A stretch of DNA of 64,000 nucleotides from Turneriella sp. (GCA_019186965.1 JABARV010000017.1:1-64000); one strand, 5' to 3'. Counted from the first letter of the stretch, positions 32,865-41,776 are shown. Made by a program: numbers and translations. Notes: a model not told the origin generated them from the sequence alone.

Positions 32865-34088
32865 ATGGTAATTGAGAGAAAAAAAGTTTTAGTAGAAACT
32901 CCCGACCATTGGAAAATTGCATTGTATAAGTATACTTCGGCTACGCTCAGTACAAGTACTTCGGCTACGCACTCGAAGCGAGAGAGCAATGCTCACGATA
33001 CAAGTCCCTCGGCTGCGCACTCGAAGCGAGAGAGCAATGCTCACGGTACAAGTACTTCGGCTACGCACTCGAAGCGAGAGAGCAATGTTCACGGTACAAG
33101 TACCTCGACTGTGCACTCGAAGCGAGAGAGCAATGTTCACGGTACAAGTATTTCGGCTACACTTAATACAGCTGGAGAACGTGGTACAGCCGCGAAACAT
33201 AAATATCCTGTTTTGCTCTTACACGGCATTGCCTCAAACCACAGGGTGTGGGATTTTGGTATTCCCGAATTTAGCTTTGCGCACTATTTAGTCCAAAACG
33301 GCTACTTGGTGTATTCCCTCGATTTGCGTGGCCGTGCAGGAAGCGATGGCCCCCACACGGGCAGGGGAAATAAGTGGTCGGTAGACGATTATCTTTTATG
33401 CGATTTACCTACCGCTTGTGAATATATTTTAGAAGATAGTGGCGCACAAAAGTTGCATTGGGTGGGGCACAGTATGGGAGGAATTTTAGGCTTCTTCTAC
33501 CAAATTCGGCATAAAGCGGCAAACCTGCAAAGTTTTACGACGTTTGCTTCTGCGCTTAATTACACCTATTCTACAATTAACCATTTTCGCACTTGGCTCG
33601 ATTACATGAGCGCGTTACAGTATTTTCCTATTAAAGAATTTTGGAGTCCAATGCAACCTTTTGCAGGGCTTAATACCGTGTGGAATAGATTTTTGTGGAA
33701 TCCAGAGAATATGCGGGAAGATATCGGAAAAAAAATTATTGGAGAAATGATTGAGCCTATCGCTGTAAACGAGTGGAACCAAATAAAACTTATTTCTGCT
33801 GCAGAGGGAATGCCGCGTCTTTCGGGAGGCTTTCCACACCTTGCAAGCGACCGCCGTATCCAAGTACCGGTACTTATGCTCGCAGGCGATCGTGATTGGC
33901 TTTGCGCGTTAGATGGGGTAGAATGGACAATGGATGAACTTTCGTGTGAAAAAAAATTGATGGTTTTTGGTAAGGAATACGGTAGTAAGTCGCACTATGG
34001 ACACATGGATCTTGTGTGTGGAATAACCGCACCGAGAGAGGTGTGGCCCAAGGCGCTTACTTGGATAGACAGGTTCGACAGGGTTTAA
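32865..34088 (+). CDS. Alpha/beta hydrolase with in-frame tandem repeats, upstream of bioF
   Basis: A protein of about 407 residues. Residues 1-29 and from about 100 onwards form an alpha/beta hydrolase: LLLHGIASNHRVWD, the nucleophile elbow GHSMGG, the acid segment MLAGDRDWL and a C-terminal HYGHMD histidine. Between them about 70 residues are coded by a 16-residue repeat (TSTSATHSKRESNAHG) in four copies, which must form a flexible surface loop before the first strand. Start ATG 32865 has AGGA upstream. It ends 18 bases before bioF, and could be the esterase that frees pimeloyl-ACP in biotin synthesis (BioH-type role), which is otherwise not seen; this is inference. Confidence 0.8.
   Translation: MVIERKKVLVETPDHWKIALYKYTSATLSTSTSATHSKRESNAHDTSPSAAHSKRESNAHGTSTSATHSKRESNVHGTSTSTVHSKRESNVHGTSISATLNTAGERGTAAKHKYPVLLLHGIASNHRVWDFGIPEFSFAHYLVQNGYLVYSLDLRGRAGSDGPHTGRGNKWSVDDYLLCDLPTACEYILEDSGAQKLHWVGHSMGGILGFFYQIRHKAANLQSFTTFASALNYTYSTINHFRTWLDYMSALQYFPIKEFWSPMQPFAGLNTVWNRFLWNPENMREDIGKKIIGEMIEPIAVNEWNQIKLISAAEGMPRLSGGFPHLASDRRIQVPVLMLAGDRDWLCALDGVEWTMDELSCEKKLMVFGKEYGSKSHYGHMDLVCGITAPREVWPKALTWIDRFDRV
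32930..33163 (+). repeat. 48-bp tandem repeat inside the hydrolase gene
   Basis: Four complete 48-bp copies (32952-32999, 33000-33047, 33048-33095, 33096-33143) and partial copies on both sides (from about 32930, and 33144-33163). The unit is a multiple of three and stays in frame, coding TSTSATHSKRESNAHG with few substitutions. Each copy includes the imperfect palindrome CTTCGGCTACGCACTCGAAG. The partial copy at the left has CTTCGGCTACGCTCAGTAC, a slightly different end, which suggests expansion of a mobile short palindromic repeat. Confidence 0.95.
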
Positions 34089-34106
34089 TTTTGCTCAGTC
34101 CCTTTA

Positions 34107-35201
34107 ATGGAATTTTTTGATAGCACAGTAAATTCCTTTCTTGCGCTCGTCCAAAAAACAAACCGCGAAAGAAATCTTGAAGTTCCTGATAAAACTTTTA
34201 TAGACTTATGTTCGAACGACTATCTTAATCTTTCCGAAAGTAAAGGGCTTATTGCAGCTTTGCACGAAGGGATTGGTATCTACGGGTTAGGTTCAACCGC
34301 AAGCCGCCTAATACGGGGACACCGTACAGTATTCGAATTTTTAGAAAAAAAATACGCAGAATGGGTAAACGCCGAATCTGCGCTTTTTTTTGCGAATGGT
34401 TACGCAGCAAATTTAGGAAGCATCTCTGTAATTGCAGATGCATCGTACGAAGTTTTTATCGATCGTTTAGCGCATGCATCTCTTGTCGATGGTGTAAGGC
34501 TTTCAGGCGCACACAAAACCTATTTTAGGCACAACGATATACGGCATTTGGAAGAACTACTCAAAAAGAGTAAAACAACAAAGAAGCTCATCATTACCGA
34601 ATCTATCTTTAGTATGGATGGTGATTTGGCGCCTTTAGAAGAAATTTCAACGCTTGCCAAAAAATATGGAGCGCTTACCTATGTAGACGATGCGCATGCG
34701 TTGGGGGTATATGGAAATACGGGGAAGGGGCTTGCACTATCTTCTACAGATTTTCGTATGGGTACTTTTGGGAAAGCGCTTGGTTTAGAAGGCGCTATGG
34801 TCGCACTAGCATCCAATGCACGTAAATACCTTCTACATAAAGCACGGACTTTTGTATTTTCAACAGCACCTTTACCAGCGATTGCGCACGCAGCGCTTTT
34901 TGCAGTCGATCTTGTAAAGTCGATGGACGTAGAGCGCAAAGGCATCCAAAATATAGCAGCGTATTTACGCAAAGAGTTAGAGGAGCGTAATTTTTCAACA
35001 CTTACATCGGCGACGCACATTGTTCCCATTGTTTGTGGAAGCGAGAGAGGTGCTTTGGCGCTTGCCAAAAAACTGGAAGAGCGCAAATTCCACACCAAAG
35101 CAATCCGACCGCCAACGGCAAATCCTTCGCGGTTACGTGTGTCGATAAACGCAAAAATTACCGAAGGCACAATAGATGCTTTTTTAGAGGCAATGGAATA
35201 A
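34107..35201 (+). CDS. bioF: BioF, 8-amino-7-oxononanoate synthase
   Basis: BioF condenses pimeloyl-thioester with alanine, a PLP-dependent step of biotin synthesis. The 364-residue protein has the typical LCSNDYLNLS near the start, GLGSTASRLIRGH, FANGYAANLG, the PLP-pocket segment VDDAHALGVYGNTGKG and the lysine loop MGTFGKALGLEGA, where Lys forms the Schiff base. The segment IRPPTANPSRLRVSINA near the end is also as expected. It lies 18 bases downstream of the hydrolase and overlaps bioD by one base. Confidence 0.95.
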   Translation: MEFFDSTVNSFLALVQKTNRERNLEVPDKTFIDLCSNDYLNLSESKGLIAALHEGIGIYGLGSTASRLIRGHRTVFEFLEKKYAEWVNAESALFFANGYAANLGSISVIADASYEVFIDRLAHASLVDGVRLSGAHKTYFRHNDIRHLEELLKKSKTTKKLIITESIFSMDGDLAPLEEISTLAKKYGALTYVDDAHALGVYGNTGKGLALSSTDFRMGTFGKALGLEGAMVALASNARKYLLHKARTFVFSTAPLPAIAHAALFAVDLVKSMDVERKGIQNIAAYLRKELEERNFSTLTSATHIVPIVCGSERGALALAKKLEERKFHTKAIRPPTANPSRLRVSINAKITEGTIDAFLEAME

Positions 35202-35905
35202 TGGCGATTTTTGTCGTAGGTTCGGGAACAAATGTGGGCAAAACAATTTTTTCCGCTGCAACTATGCTGCTTTATGCACACGAAAAAAAAATCTTGTATT
35301 TAAAGCCAATCCAAACAGGAATAGAAAGCGATACCGAAACGGTAAAGTCTTTGAGTATGTTAGAAGATTCTTTTTTTTTGCATCCACTCTACCGTTTTTC
35401 ATTTGCCGCATCGCCACACTTAGCGGCAGAAAAAGAGAATAAAAAAATTAGCACAGAGTACCTTGTAAAAGAACTATGCACAAAAAAAAAGACACATACC
35501 ATAATTGAGCTTGCCGGAGGACTTATGGTCCCATTAACTCGGACGCCGTATTTTACTAATCTGGATCTTATTTTGCAAGTTAAGGCTCCCTGTGTGCTTG
35601 TTGCTGGTACAAGCCTTGGAACAATTAACCACACCCTACTTACGTACAATACTCTTTTAGAGCGTGGCGTTATATGTAGAGGGATTTTTTTTGTAACTAA
35701 AAAAGAAAAAAATGAAAATACTGATGGGCTTAAAATACGCGAAGATAATATTGCAACAATTATGGAAATAGTCACCTCCATCTCTCCCGAAATTAGAAAA
35801 CCATTAGGGCATTTAGTCCTTCCGTACAAAAAAATAAGTGCACACGACTTTAAGTCTTTAGTTATCCCTTTACACAGTAAGTTATTGCAAAATAGTCTTC
35901 TTTAA
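35201..35905 (+). CDS. bioD: BioD, dethiobiotin synthetase
   Basis: The protein of about 234 residues closes the ureido ring in an ATP- and CO2-dependent reaction. The N-terminus IFVVGSGTNVGKTIFSAA is the P-loop typical for BioD (GTxxGKT form) and LKPIQTGIE follows near residue 35. ELAGGLMVPLT near residue 106 matches the ExAGG motif. The start ATG shares its first base with the bioF stop codon. The C-terminal third is less conserved. Confidence 0.93.
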   Translation: MAIFVVGSGTNVGKTIFSAATMLLYAHEKKILYLKPIQTGIESDTETVKSLSMLEDSFFLHPLYRFSFAASPHLAAEKENKKISTEYLVKELCTKKKTHTIIELAGGLMVPLTRTPYFTNLDLILQVKAPCVLVAGTSLGTINHTLLTYNTLLERGVICRGIFFVTKKEKNENTDGLKIREDNIATIMEIVTSISPEIRKPLGHLVLPYKKISAHDFKSLVIPLHSKLLQNSLL

Positions 35906-35945
35906 AAATGCACAATCCTGTCCTGTTTAAATCTTCTGGGTATTC

Positions 35946-37232
35946 ATGATTTGGTATCCATTTACAAACCAAGAAGATGCACCTCCTCCTATCCATATCG
36001 AGCGCGGAAATGCAGAATTTGTTTTTGATAAAAACGGCAAAAGGTACATTGATGCAATCTCTTCGTGGTGGACGATGGTACATGGACACAACCATCCGCA
36101 TATAAAAGATAAAATTATAGCGCAGCTTAACCTTTTAGACCATGTAATGCTCGCCGATTTTACACATACCCCCGCGGCAGAGTTAGCAGAAAAACTTATA
36201 GCGGTAAACAATGGTTATTTTAAAAAGGTTTTTTATTCTGATAACGGTTCAACCGCAGTTGAGGTGATGCTAAAGCTTGCAGTCCAGTACTGGCATAATA
36301 TTGGACAAAAAGATAAAAATATTTTTATAAAATTTGATACCGCGTACCATGGCGACACTATAGGTTCTATGTCAGTGGCTGCGAGTTCAATCTTTACTCA
36401 GCCTTTTACGCCGCTACTTTTTGAAACTAAAACCTTTTTTTATCCACGGCAAGGTGAAGATGAAGCAAACGGCATAAACGAAAAAATTTTAGAAGATATC
36501 GAATTATACCTCAAAGAGAACCATAGGCGTATAGCGGGAATTGTTCTTGAACCTTTGGTTGCTGCTGCGGGGGGAATGGTTTTTGGCGCACAAACTGCAC
36601 TAAAGCGTATTTATAGTTTGTCGCGTAAATACGATGTACTCCTTCTTTTTGATGAAGTTTTTACAGGAATGGGGCGCACAGGAAAAATGTTTGCGTACCA
36701 AAAAGTGGATGTTTTTCCTGATATAATCGCGCTTTCAAAAGGACTTACCGGCGGAGTGCTCCCCCTTGCGGCAACTTTGGTTACAGAGCGTATCCATAAA
36801 GCGTTTATTTCTAAAGATCCCTCTAAAACATTTTACCATGGCCACACGATGACGGGAAATCCATTAGCTTCAAGTGCAGCACTGGCATCTTTGGAAATTT
36901 TTGAAAAAGATAATGTTCTAGAAAAAGTGGCTCTTCTTGAGAAATACTTAAAAGACGCTCTACAAAATTTACAGACGAAATATCCATCTAAAATTACAAA
37001 TACTCGTGCTTTAGGCTCTGTTGCTGCGTTTGATTTACTCCGCAGCGAAGGCAAAACAGGGTATGTATTTTCACAGACACAGAGTATTAAAGCCAAGGCC
37101 GTCGAGGCGGGGATTATTTTGCGGCCTTTGGGAAACGTAATCTACGTGACGCCGCCGTATTTAATCCAAGATAGCTCGTTGGATAAAATTTTTTCCGTTA
37201 TAGATTATATTGTGGAGACGTATGAAAGTTAA
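35946..37232 (+). CDS. bioA: BioA, adenosylmethionine--8-amino-7-oxononanoate aminotransferase
   Basis: A PLP enzyme of 428 residues that transfers the amino group from SAM to make diaminopelargonate. The start IWYPFTNQ is a BioA hallmark, and YIDAISSWWTMVHGH, FYSDNGSTAVEVMLK, KFDTAYHGDTIGSMS, LLFDEVFTGMGRTGKMFA and the PLP lysine in ALSKGLTGG follow in order. It overlaps bioB by 11 bases, and 40 bases separate it from bioD. Confidence 0.95.
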   Translation: MIWYPFTNQEDAPPPIHIERGNAEFVFDKNGKRYIDAISSWWTMVHGHNHPHIKDKIIAQLNLLDHVMLADFTHTPAAELAEKLIAVNNGYFKKVFYSDNGSTAVEVMLKLAVQYWHNIGQKDKNIFIKFDTAYHGDTIGSMSVAASSIFTQPFTPLLFETKTFFYPRQGEDEANGINEKILEDIELYLKENHRRIAGIVLEPLVAAAGGMVFGAQTALKRIYSLSRKYDVLLLFDEVFTGMGRTGKMFAYQKVDVFPDIIALSKGLTGGVLPLAATLVTERIHKAFISKDPSKTFYHGHTMTGNPLASSAALASLEIFEKDNVLEKVALLEKYLKDALQNLQTKYPSKITNTRALGSVAAFDLLRSEGKTGYVFSQTQSIKAKAVEAGIILRPLGNVIYVTPPYLIQDSSLDKIFSVIDYIVETYES

Positions 37233-38280
37233 AGAAAAAAGTGCAATTACCCGAGAAGAGGCACAAAAAATCCTTGAAGGTAAGGTTTCTTATTACGATG
37301 CTCTTGCGCGTGCAGCGGCGTTACGTGAAAAATTTTTTGGCAAAAAAGTGCGCATTCAAGTTTTAGACAATATAAAAAACGGGAATTGCGCAGAAAATTG
37401 TTGCTATTGCGCACAACGCAAAGAAGGCGCTTCTCCTATCGAAACATACCTACTAAAAAGTGACGAAGAGATTTTTGCCGATGCACAAAAAGCTAAAGAA
37501 AATGGGGCGTACCGTTTTTGCATGGTTACATCGGGCACAGGACTTTCTTCAAACACAGCAAAGCGCCTCTCGCATATTATACGCCGTATCCATGACGAAC
37601 TTGGTATTAAGGTCTGCCTTTCTGCAGGGTTTGTCGACAAAGAAAAGGCGACGCTTTTACGCGATGCAGGGCTCGACAGGTATAACCATAACCTTAATAC
37701 ATCAGAAAAATTTTATCCTCAAATTTGTACAACGCATACGTACGAAGACCGCATAAAAACTGTCGAAGCAGTAAAGAGTGTTGGCGTTTCACTTTGTTCG
37801 GGGGTTATTATTGGAATGGGCGAAACGGTAACAGATATCGTAGACGTTGCTTTTATGCTTAAAGAGCTTGGTATCGAATCGATTCCTGTTAATTTTTTTA
37901 TTCCCGTACCCGGGCACGTGGTAAAAAATCCTACAGCGCTAAATCCCGAATTTTGCCTGCGCGTGCTTATCGTGTTTCGGCTTATAAACCCCGACGCAGA
38001 AATCCGGATGGCTGCAGGGCGCGAAGGGCATTTGCGTTCTTTACAGGCAACCGCTCTTTTGGTGGCAAATTCCCTTTTCGCTTCGGGGTATTTAAACGTA
38101 AAAGGTTCTTCAATGCAAGAGACTCTCGCTCTGATAAAAGACATTGGGTACGTTAGCGAAGTAGAAAGTGGTGGTGCTGATTTTTTTAAAAACGAAGGAG
38201 AGCTAACTATCAACTCTTATAAAGCTACAAATTTTCCAGAGTTATTAAAGTTTCCTAAAAAAACTAAAGCGTTGAAATAA
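37222..38280 (+). CDS. bioB: BioB, biotin synthase
   Basis: A radical-SAM enzyme that inserts sulfur into dethiobiotin. The 352-residue protein has the cluster motif C56-x3-C60-x2-C63 (in NCAENCCYC) and further BioB hallmarks: YNHNLNTSEKFYPQI, CSGVIIGMGET and NFFIPVPGH. The length is close to that of E. coli BioB (346). The ATG at 37222 has GGAG upstream within bioA. The 3' end overlaps the convergent aminotransferase gene by 17 bases, so there is no room for a conventional terminator. Confidence 0.95.
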   Translation: MKVKEKSAITREEAQKILEGKVSYYDALARAAALREKFFGKKVRIQVLDNIKNGNCAENCCYCAQRKEGASPIETYLLKSDEEIFADAQKAKENGAYRFCMVTSGTGLSSNTAKRLSHIIRRIHDELGIKVCLSAGFVDKEKATLLRDAGLDRYNHNLNTSEKFYPQICTTHTYEDRIKTVEAVKSVGVSLCSGVIIGMGETVTDIVDVAFMLKELGIESIPVNFFIPVPGHVVKNPTALNPEFCLRVLIVFRLINPDAEIRMAAGREGHLRSLQATALLVANSLFASGYLNVKGSSMQETLALIKDIGYVSEVESGGADFFKNEGELTINSYKATNFPELLKFPKKTKALK

Positions 38281-39400
38281 TTTTTACAAGTTTGTCAATG
38301 TCGTCTTCGGTTGTGTTTAGGTGTGGAGCAAACCGTAAACTCCCTTCACGGAGCGCACAAACGACTCCTTTTTGCGTTAGTTTTGCGTGGAGTGAAGCTG
38401 TGTCCTCGCCGTCGCGTTTACCTACGACAATTGCAGATTTCCCTGCGGATAAAGAATCGCTAAAGAGGGTAAATCCGCGCTCGTGCAAACGCGCACGCAA
38501 ATATTCGGCTAATGAAAAAAGCCGTTTTTGGACATTTTCAAAACCCACAGCGTCTAAAAAAGAAAGCGTACTTTCTAAAAATACCCAGTTGAGGTATGGT
38601 GCTGTCGAAAGCATAAAGCGCTCCGCCGTCTCTTTATATTCTTCACGGTGCGGCAAATAGACTTCGTCATTTTTCACAGAAGAAGTTCCCGCTACTTGGA
38701 TATCGAGCTCTTTTAAAAAATTTGTATCAACATAAAGAGCGCCAGAACCTAAAGGACCTAAGAGCCACTTCCATCCCGAAAACGCCATTGCGTCGACACC
38801 CAAATCTTTAACACGAATGGGAACGTGCCCCGCACCTTGCGCAGCATCAAGAATAAACGCCGCGCCGTGCTTTTTAAGGAGCGCTGAGATTTCTTTCAGG
38901 TTGAAAACGAGTCCCGTAAGCCAATCAACTGCGGAAAGCGACATCGCTTTAACATTGGGCGTTAAGGACTTTTCGATATTTTCTAAAAAGGTTTTGTTTG
39001 AGTTTCCAGTCTCGATAAATTCAACTTGGATTCCTTTATGTTTAAGCTGTAGAAAAGGATATACATTGCTAGGGTACTCACGGTTAACAAGGAGTATTTT
39101 ATCTCCTGGTTTCACCCGAAGGCTTTGTGCGATAAAAGTCATCCCTTCGGCGGTATTGTTGAGGAGCGCGTACTCTGTTGGATTTCCGCCAAAAAGTTTT
39201 ACAAAGTAGTTTTGGATATTCTGTAGAGTTTTCCCGTGTGGCCTAAAAGTTTGCTTAACTCCATGCGTAGCGTACGCGTCTAAATACTCTTTTGTTACTT
39301 CGGCAGCAACTTTGGGAGGGAGGCTAATGCCACAATTATTTAACCAAATCAAGTTTTCATCCAATGCAAACTCGGTACGGAGTTTTTTAAAATCTGCCAT
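38264..39400 (-). CDS. Aminotransferase class V (cysteine desulfurase-like)
   Basis: The 378-residue PLP enzyme has IWLNNCGISLPP at the start, ALLNNTAEGMTFIAQ near residue 79, FILDAAQGAGHVPIRVKDLG near 187 with the PLP-nitrogen Asp, and MAFSGWKWLLGPLGSGALY near 215 with the Schiff-base lysine. The family includes cysteine desulfurases, kynureninase-like and isopenicillin epimerase-like enzymes, and no residue lets me choose. An active-site cysteine loop typical for IscS is not obvious. Convergent with bioB, whose last 17 bases it overlaps; a sulfur role for BioB is tempting but unsupported. Confidence 0.85.
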   Translation of the reverse strand: MADFKKLRTEFALDENLIWLNNCGISLPPKVAAEVTKEYLDAYATHGVKQTFRPHGKTLQNIQNYFVKLFGGNPTEYALLNNTAEGMTFIAQSLRVKPGDKILLVNREYPSNVYPFLQLKHKGIQVEFIETGNSNKTFLENIEKSLTPNVKAMSLSAVDWLTGLVFNLKEISALLKKHGAAFILDAAQGAGHVPIRVKDLGVDAMAFSGWKWLLGPLGSGALYVDTNFLKELDIQVAGTSSVKNDEVYLPHREEYKETAERFMLSTAPYLNWVFLESTLSFLDAVGFENVQKRLFSLAEYLRARLHERGFTLFSDSLSAGKSAIVVGKRDGEDTASLHAKLTQKGVVCALREGSLRFAPHLNTTEDDIDKLVKIISTL

Positions 39401-39414
39401 ATTGCTTATTAGCG

Positions 39415-40164
39415 TTATTTATTTTTTCGATGCGGTGTCACACGCGATTTTGTTTTTTTGGCTACAGCTTTTTTCTTTTTTTTCTCAGGCTTAATTTTCA
39501 TTGCATGGACTAAATAAATGAGCCCTTGCATTTTTTGCGCTTTAAGTTTTTTAGTGAGGCGTAAAACTTCTGCTTCGCCTAAGTAGTCGATAAGTTGTAA
39601 AATATTTTTAGCGCCAATACTTTTAATGAGTACCGCCAAATTTTCCGCCTTGTCGCATGCGATAAGGCGGCGCAAAAAATCCATTCTTAGGCGTGTCGTT
39701 AGCGTCGTTAAATCGTTCATTGGTGCGCGTTGTACAAGAATAATTAAATTATCTGTGGGGAGCGCACGCGCTAACATAAGGGCTCGCTCAGGTCCCATCG
39801 AAGTAAGAAGTTCGGTAAGACGCAAAACGCCAACTCCCTGGGCAATTTTAGCAAGCTTTGGTGCATCTAAATGCGAAAGGAAAAGTACAATAGTATCCAA
39901 GTCAATTCTAGTAAGAAGTTCAATCATTATTGGAACGGGAAGGGCGTTCATCACTTGCACGAGTGGTGCGACGTCTGTTTTTTTTACGATCGCAGAAACA
40001 TGGCGCACCGACGAAGCGCGTAAAACTCCAAGAATCTTTTTATGTTCAATATGCCGCGAAAGGTAAGTTAATTTTTCGATAGGCATTGTCGACAAAAGGA
40101 TGATTACCTTTCCAGGACCAAGCACAGTCAAGTACTCAAGCCCCTTTGTAAGTTCATTAGCCAT
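39415..40164 (-). CDS. Helical-repeat protein of unknown function with a basic tail
   Basis: The 249-residue protein is built of repeated helical pairs about 22-30 residues long, with recurring short motifs like LLSTMPIEKLTYLSRHI, VLRASSVRHVSAIVKK, LLTRIDLDTIVLFLSHL and LLTSMGPERALMLARAL. The pattern recalls FliG-like or MgtE-N-like right-handed superhelices. The last 25 residues are almost all Lys, Arg and Ala, suggesting contact with nucleic acid or membrane phospholipids. No signal peptide. The gene is 14 bases upstream of the class V aminotransferase on the same strand. Confidence 0.7.
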   Translation of the reverse strand: MANELTKGLEYLTVLGPGKVIILLSTMPIEKLTYLSRHIEHKKILGVLRASSVRHVSAIVKKTDVAPLVQVMNALPVPIMIELLTRIDLDTIVLFLSHLDAPKLAKIAQGVGVLRLTELLTSMGPERALMLARALPTDNLIILVQRAPMNDLTTLTTRLRMDFLRRLIACDKAENLAVLIKSIGAKNILQLIDYLGEAEVLRLTKKLKAQKMQGLIYLVHAMKIKPEKKKKKAVAKKTKSRVTPHRKNK

Positions 40165-40280
40165 GTGGCATAAGGTTAGAGTATAGATGCTACGGAAAGT
40201 TACATTTTTTCTAAATTTATTTAAATGCTAAATAAAAAAAAGCGCACCCGAAGTTATGGATGCACTCCTAAAGGGTACTC

Positions 40281-40782
40281 TTAATATGTTGCTTCAGTAT
40301 AACCCGGGAACCAGTCTTGTTTTATACGAAATCCATTTTTTAGCAAATCTTTGCCTACTGATTCGACCATAGGTTCTGGGCCAGATATGTAAATAGTTTT
40401 GTTTTTTTGCCGTCCTTTCAAGAATCATGCTACGGTACGGAGTAACACCGATTCCTCCTGCAACCAATATAACGGGTGCGTCGTCTTCCCAAAAAAATTC
40501 GCCGTCAATACCATCGGCTTCGATGGCATCTCCTGCTTTTAATGCGTTAAGAGCTTTTTTAAACGCGCTATTGCTTATGCGTGTAGTTATATGGATTTCG
40601 CCTTCCGATGGCGCTGAGGCAAAAGTGAAATAGCGGATACGCTCTTTCTCGTCGCTTCCCGCTTTTTTAAGTTCATAAGCCTGATACTATCCAGGCTTCC
40701 AAGATTTTCCCGTATTTTCAAAAATAAATGTTTTAATATTTTCAACTTCATCGTATTTGCGAATAAATTTAAATTGTGCCAT
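40281..40782 (-). pseudogene. Decayed FAD/NAD(P)-binding oxidoreductase (ferredoxin-NADP reductase-like)
   Basis: On the minus strand an ATG at 40782, with GGAGGA upstream, opens a frame with an FAD-binding segment: a TAG (40689-40687) stands where PGQY is expected (KPG-stop-YQAYEL), then RIRYFTFASAPSEGEI and APVILVAGGIGVTPYRSMI follow. After this about 70 codons of the NAD-binding domain are missing, and the frame resumes, shifted, as TIYISGPEPMVESVGKDLLK to the stop at 40283-40281. A premature stop plus a deletion with frameshift means a pseudogene. Original role would have been flavin-dependent electron transfer between NAD(P)H and an iron-sulfur protein or flavohaem-like domain. Confidence 0.82.
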
Positions 40783-40955
40783 TTGGACTCCTCCTTATAA
40801 AATACAATGTTAGCATATCGAAAATAGATAAAGCCGTCCATAATTATTTGGGTTGTAGGTCGAATACACAAACACCCTTCGCGAAGCTGCACGTTGAGTG
40901 GGATACTTAAAAACTTTTAAACCGGGCTGAGTACGAGGCGCGGCCGTTAAGCACC

Positions 40956-40980
40956 GTAGGGGACTTTTCTATTCCCCTAC
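40956..40980. other. Stem-loop in the gap between the pseudogene and fabG
   Basis: GTAGGGGA (40956-40963) and its exact complement TCCCCTAC (40973-40980) can form an eight-base-pair stem with a nine-base loop. There is no run of T on either side, so it is not a standard terminator. The rest of the 241-base gap (40783-41023) holds no gene I can support. Confidence 0.45.
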
Positions 40981-41023
40981 AGTAACTATCCTTTAGAGAC
41001 CCTTTGAAGGAAATTTTTGAGAA

Positions 41024-41776
41024 CTATAAGCCAATCGCTGCGCCGCCGTCTACACGGAGTACAACTCCAGTAATAAAATCAGCTTCGGGCGATGCAAGAA
41101 AGCGCACTGCACGTGCGATGTCCGCAGGAGTCCCTGGGCGTGGTAATGGCGCCATTTTTGCAAGTTCTTCCTTGATTTTGTCGGGAAGTACTCCTGTCAT
41201 TCCTGTGTGTATGTATCCGGGGGCGATGGCGTTTATGCAAATGTTACGCGAAGCGTATTCACGCGCCGCTGTTTTGGTAAGCGCGATAACTCCTGCTTTA
41301 GCAGAGGCGTAGTTTGCTTGTCCTGGGCTACCTACAAGGCCTGCGACAGAAGCGATATTTACGACTTTGCCATACTTCGCTTTCATCATTACCTTTGTTG
41401 CTGCTTGGATTCCAAAAAACACGCCTTTAAGGCACACGCTTTGGACAAGGTCCCAAGCTTCTTCGGACATGCGCATAAAAAGATCGTCTCGCAGTACACC
41501 TGCGTTGTTGACCCAAATGTCGAGGCGGCCAAGCTTTTCGACAGCGGCAGTTGCAAGAGCAGTGTTGTCCGCTTTTACCGTCACGTTTGCAGCGACGCCG
41601 ATTGCCTTTACGCCATACTTGTCTGCAATCATTTTAGCTGTTTTGTCGCAATTCTCTTGGTTTATGTCCGAGATGACAACGTTACAGCCTTTTTCTGCGA
41701 GCGCTTCCGCAGTCGCACAACCTAGGCCTTGAGGAGAGGCCGACCCCGTAATTACGGCTACTTTATCTTTAAACAT
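41024..41776 (-). CDS. fabG: 3-oxoacyl-ACP reductase-like short-chain dehydrogenase
   Basis: A 250-residue SDR enzyme. The nucleotide-binding motif TGSASPQGLG (TGxxxGxG form), NNAGVL near residue 90, the catalytic Ser and YxxxK in IASVAGLVGSPGQANYASAK, and FITGVVLRVDGG near the end fit FabG. FabG reduces 3-ketoacyl-ACP with NADPH in fatty acid synthesis. Since no other fab gene is nearby and FabG-like SDRs have many roles (for example acetoacetyl-CoA reductase), the exact substrate is not certain. A palindrome upstream may bind a regulator. Confidence 0.88.
   Translation of the reverse strand: MFKDKVAVITGSASPQGLGCATAEALAEKGCNVVISDINQENCDKTAKMIADKYGVKAIGVAANVTVKADNTALATAAVEKLGRLDIWVNNAGVLRDDLFMRMSEEAWDLVQSVCLKGVFFGIQAATKVMMKAKYGKVVNIASVAGLVGSPGQANYASAKAGVIALTKTAAREYASRNICINAIAPGYIHTGMTGVLPDKIKEELAKMAPLPRPGTPADIARAVRFLASPEADFITGVVLRVDGGAAIGL

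Noticed and set aside
32930-33163. The 48-bp repeats as a CRISPR array
   Set aside because: There are no unique spacers, and the whole repeat is translated in frame as part of the hydrolase.
40283-40782. Two separate small genes instead of one pseudogene
   Set aside because: The two pieces read as consecutive parts of one FAD/NAD-binding reductase, broken by a stop and a deletion, and neither has the full set of domains.
40783-41023. A possible structured RNA or rRNA fragment in the 241-base gap
   Set aside because: Only an eight-base-pair stem is clear; GC-rich words nearby do not match any RNA I can name.
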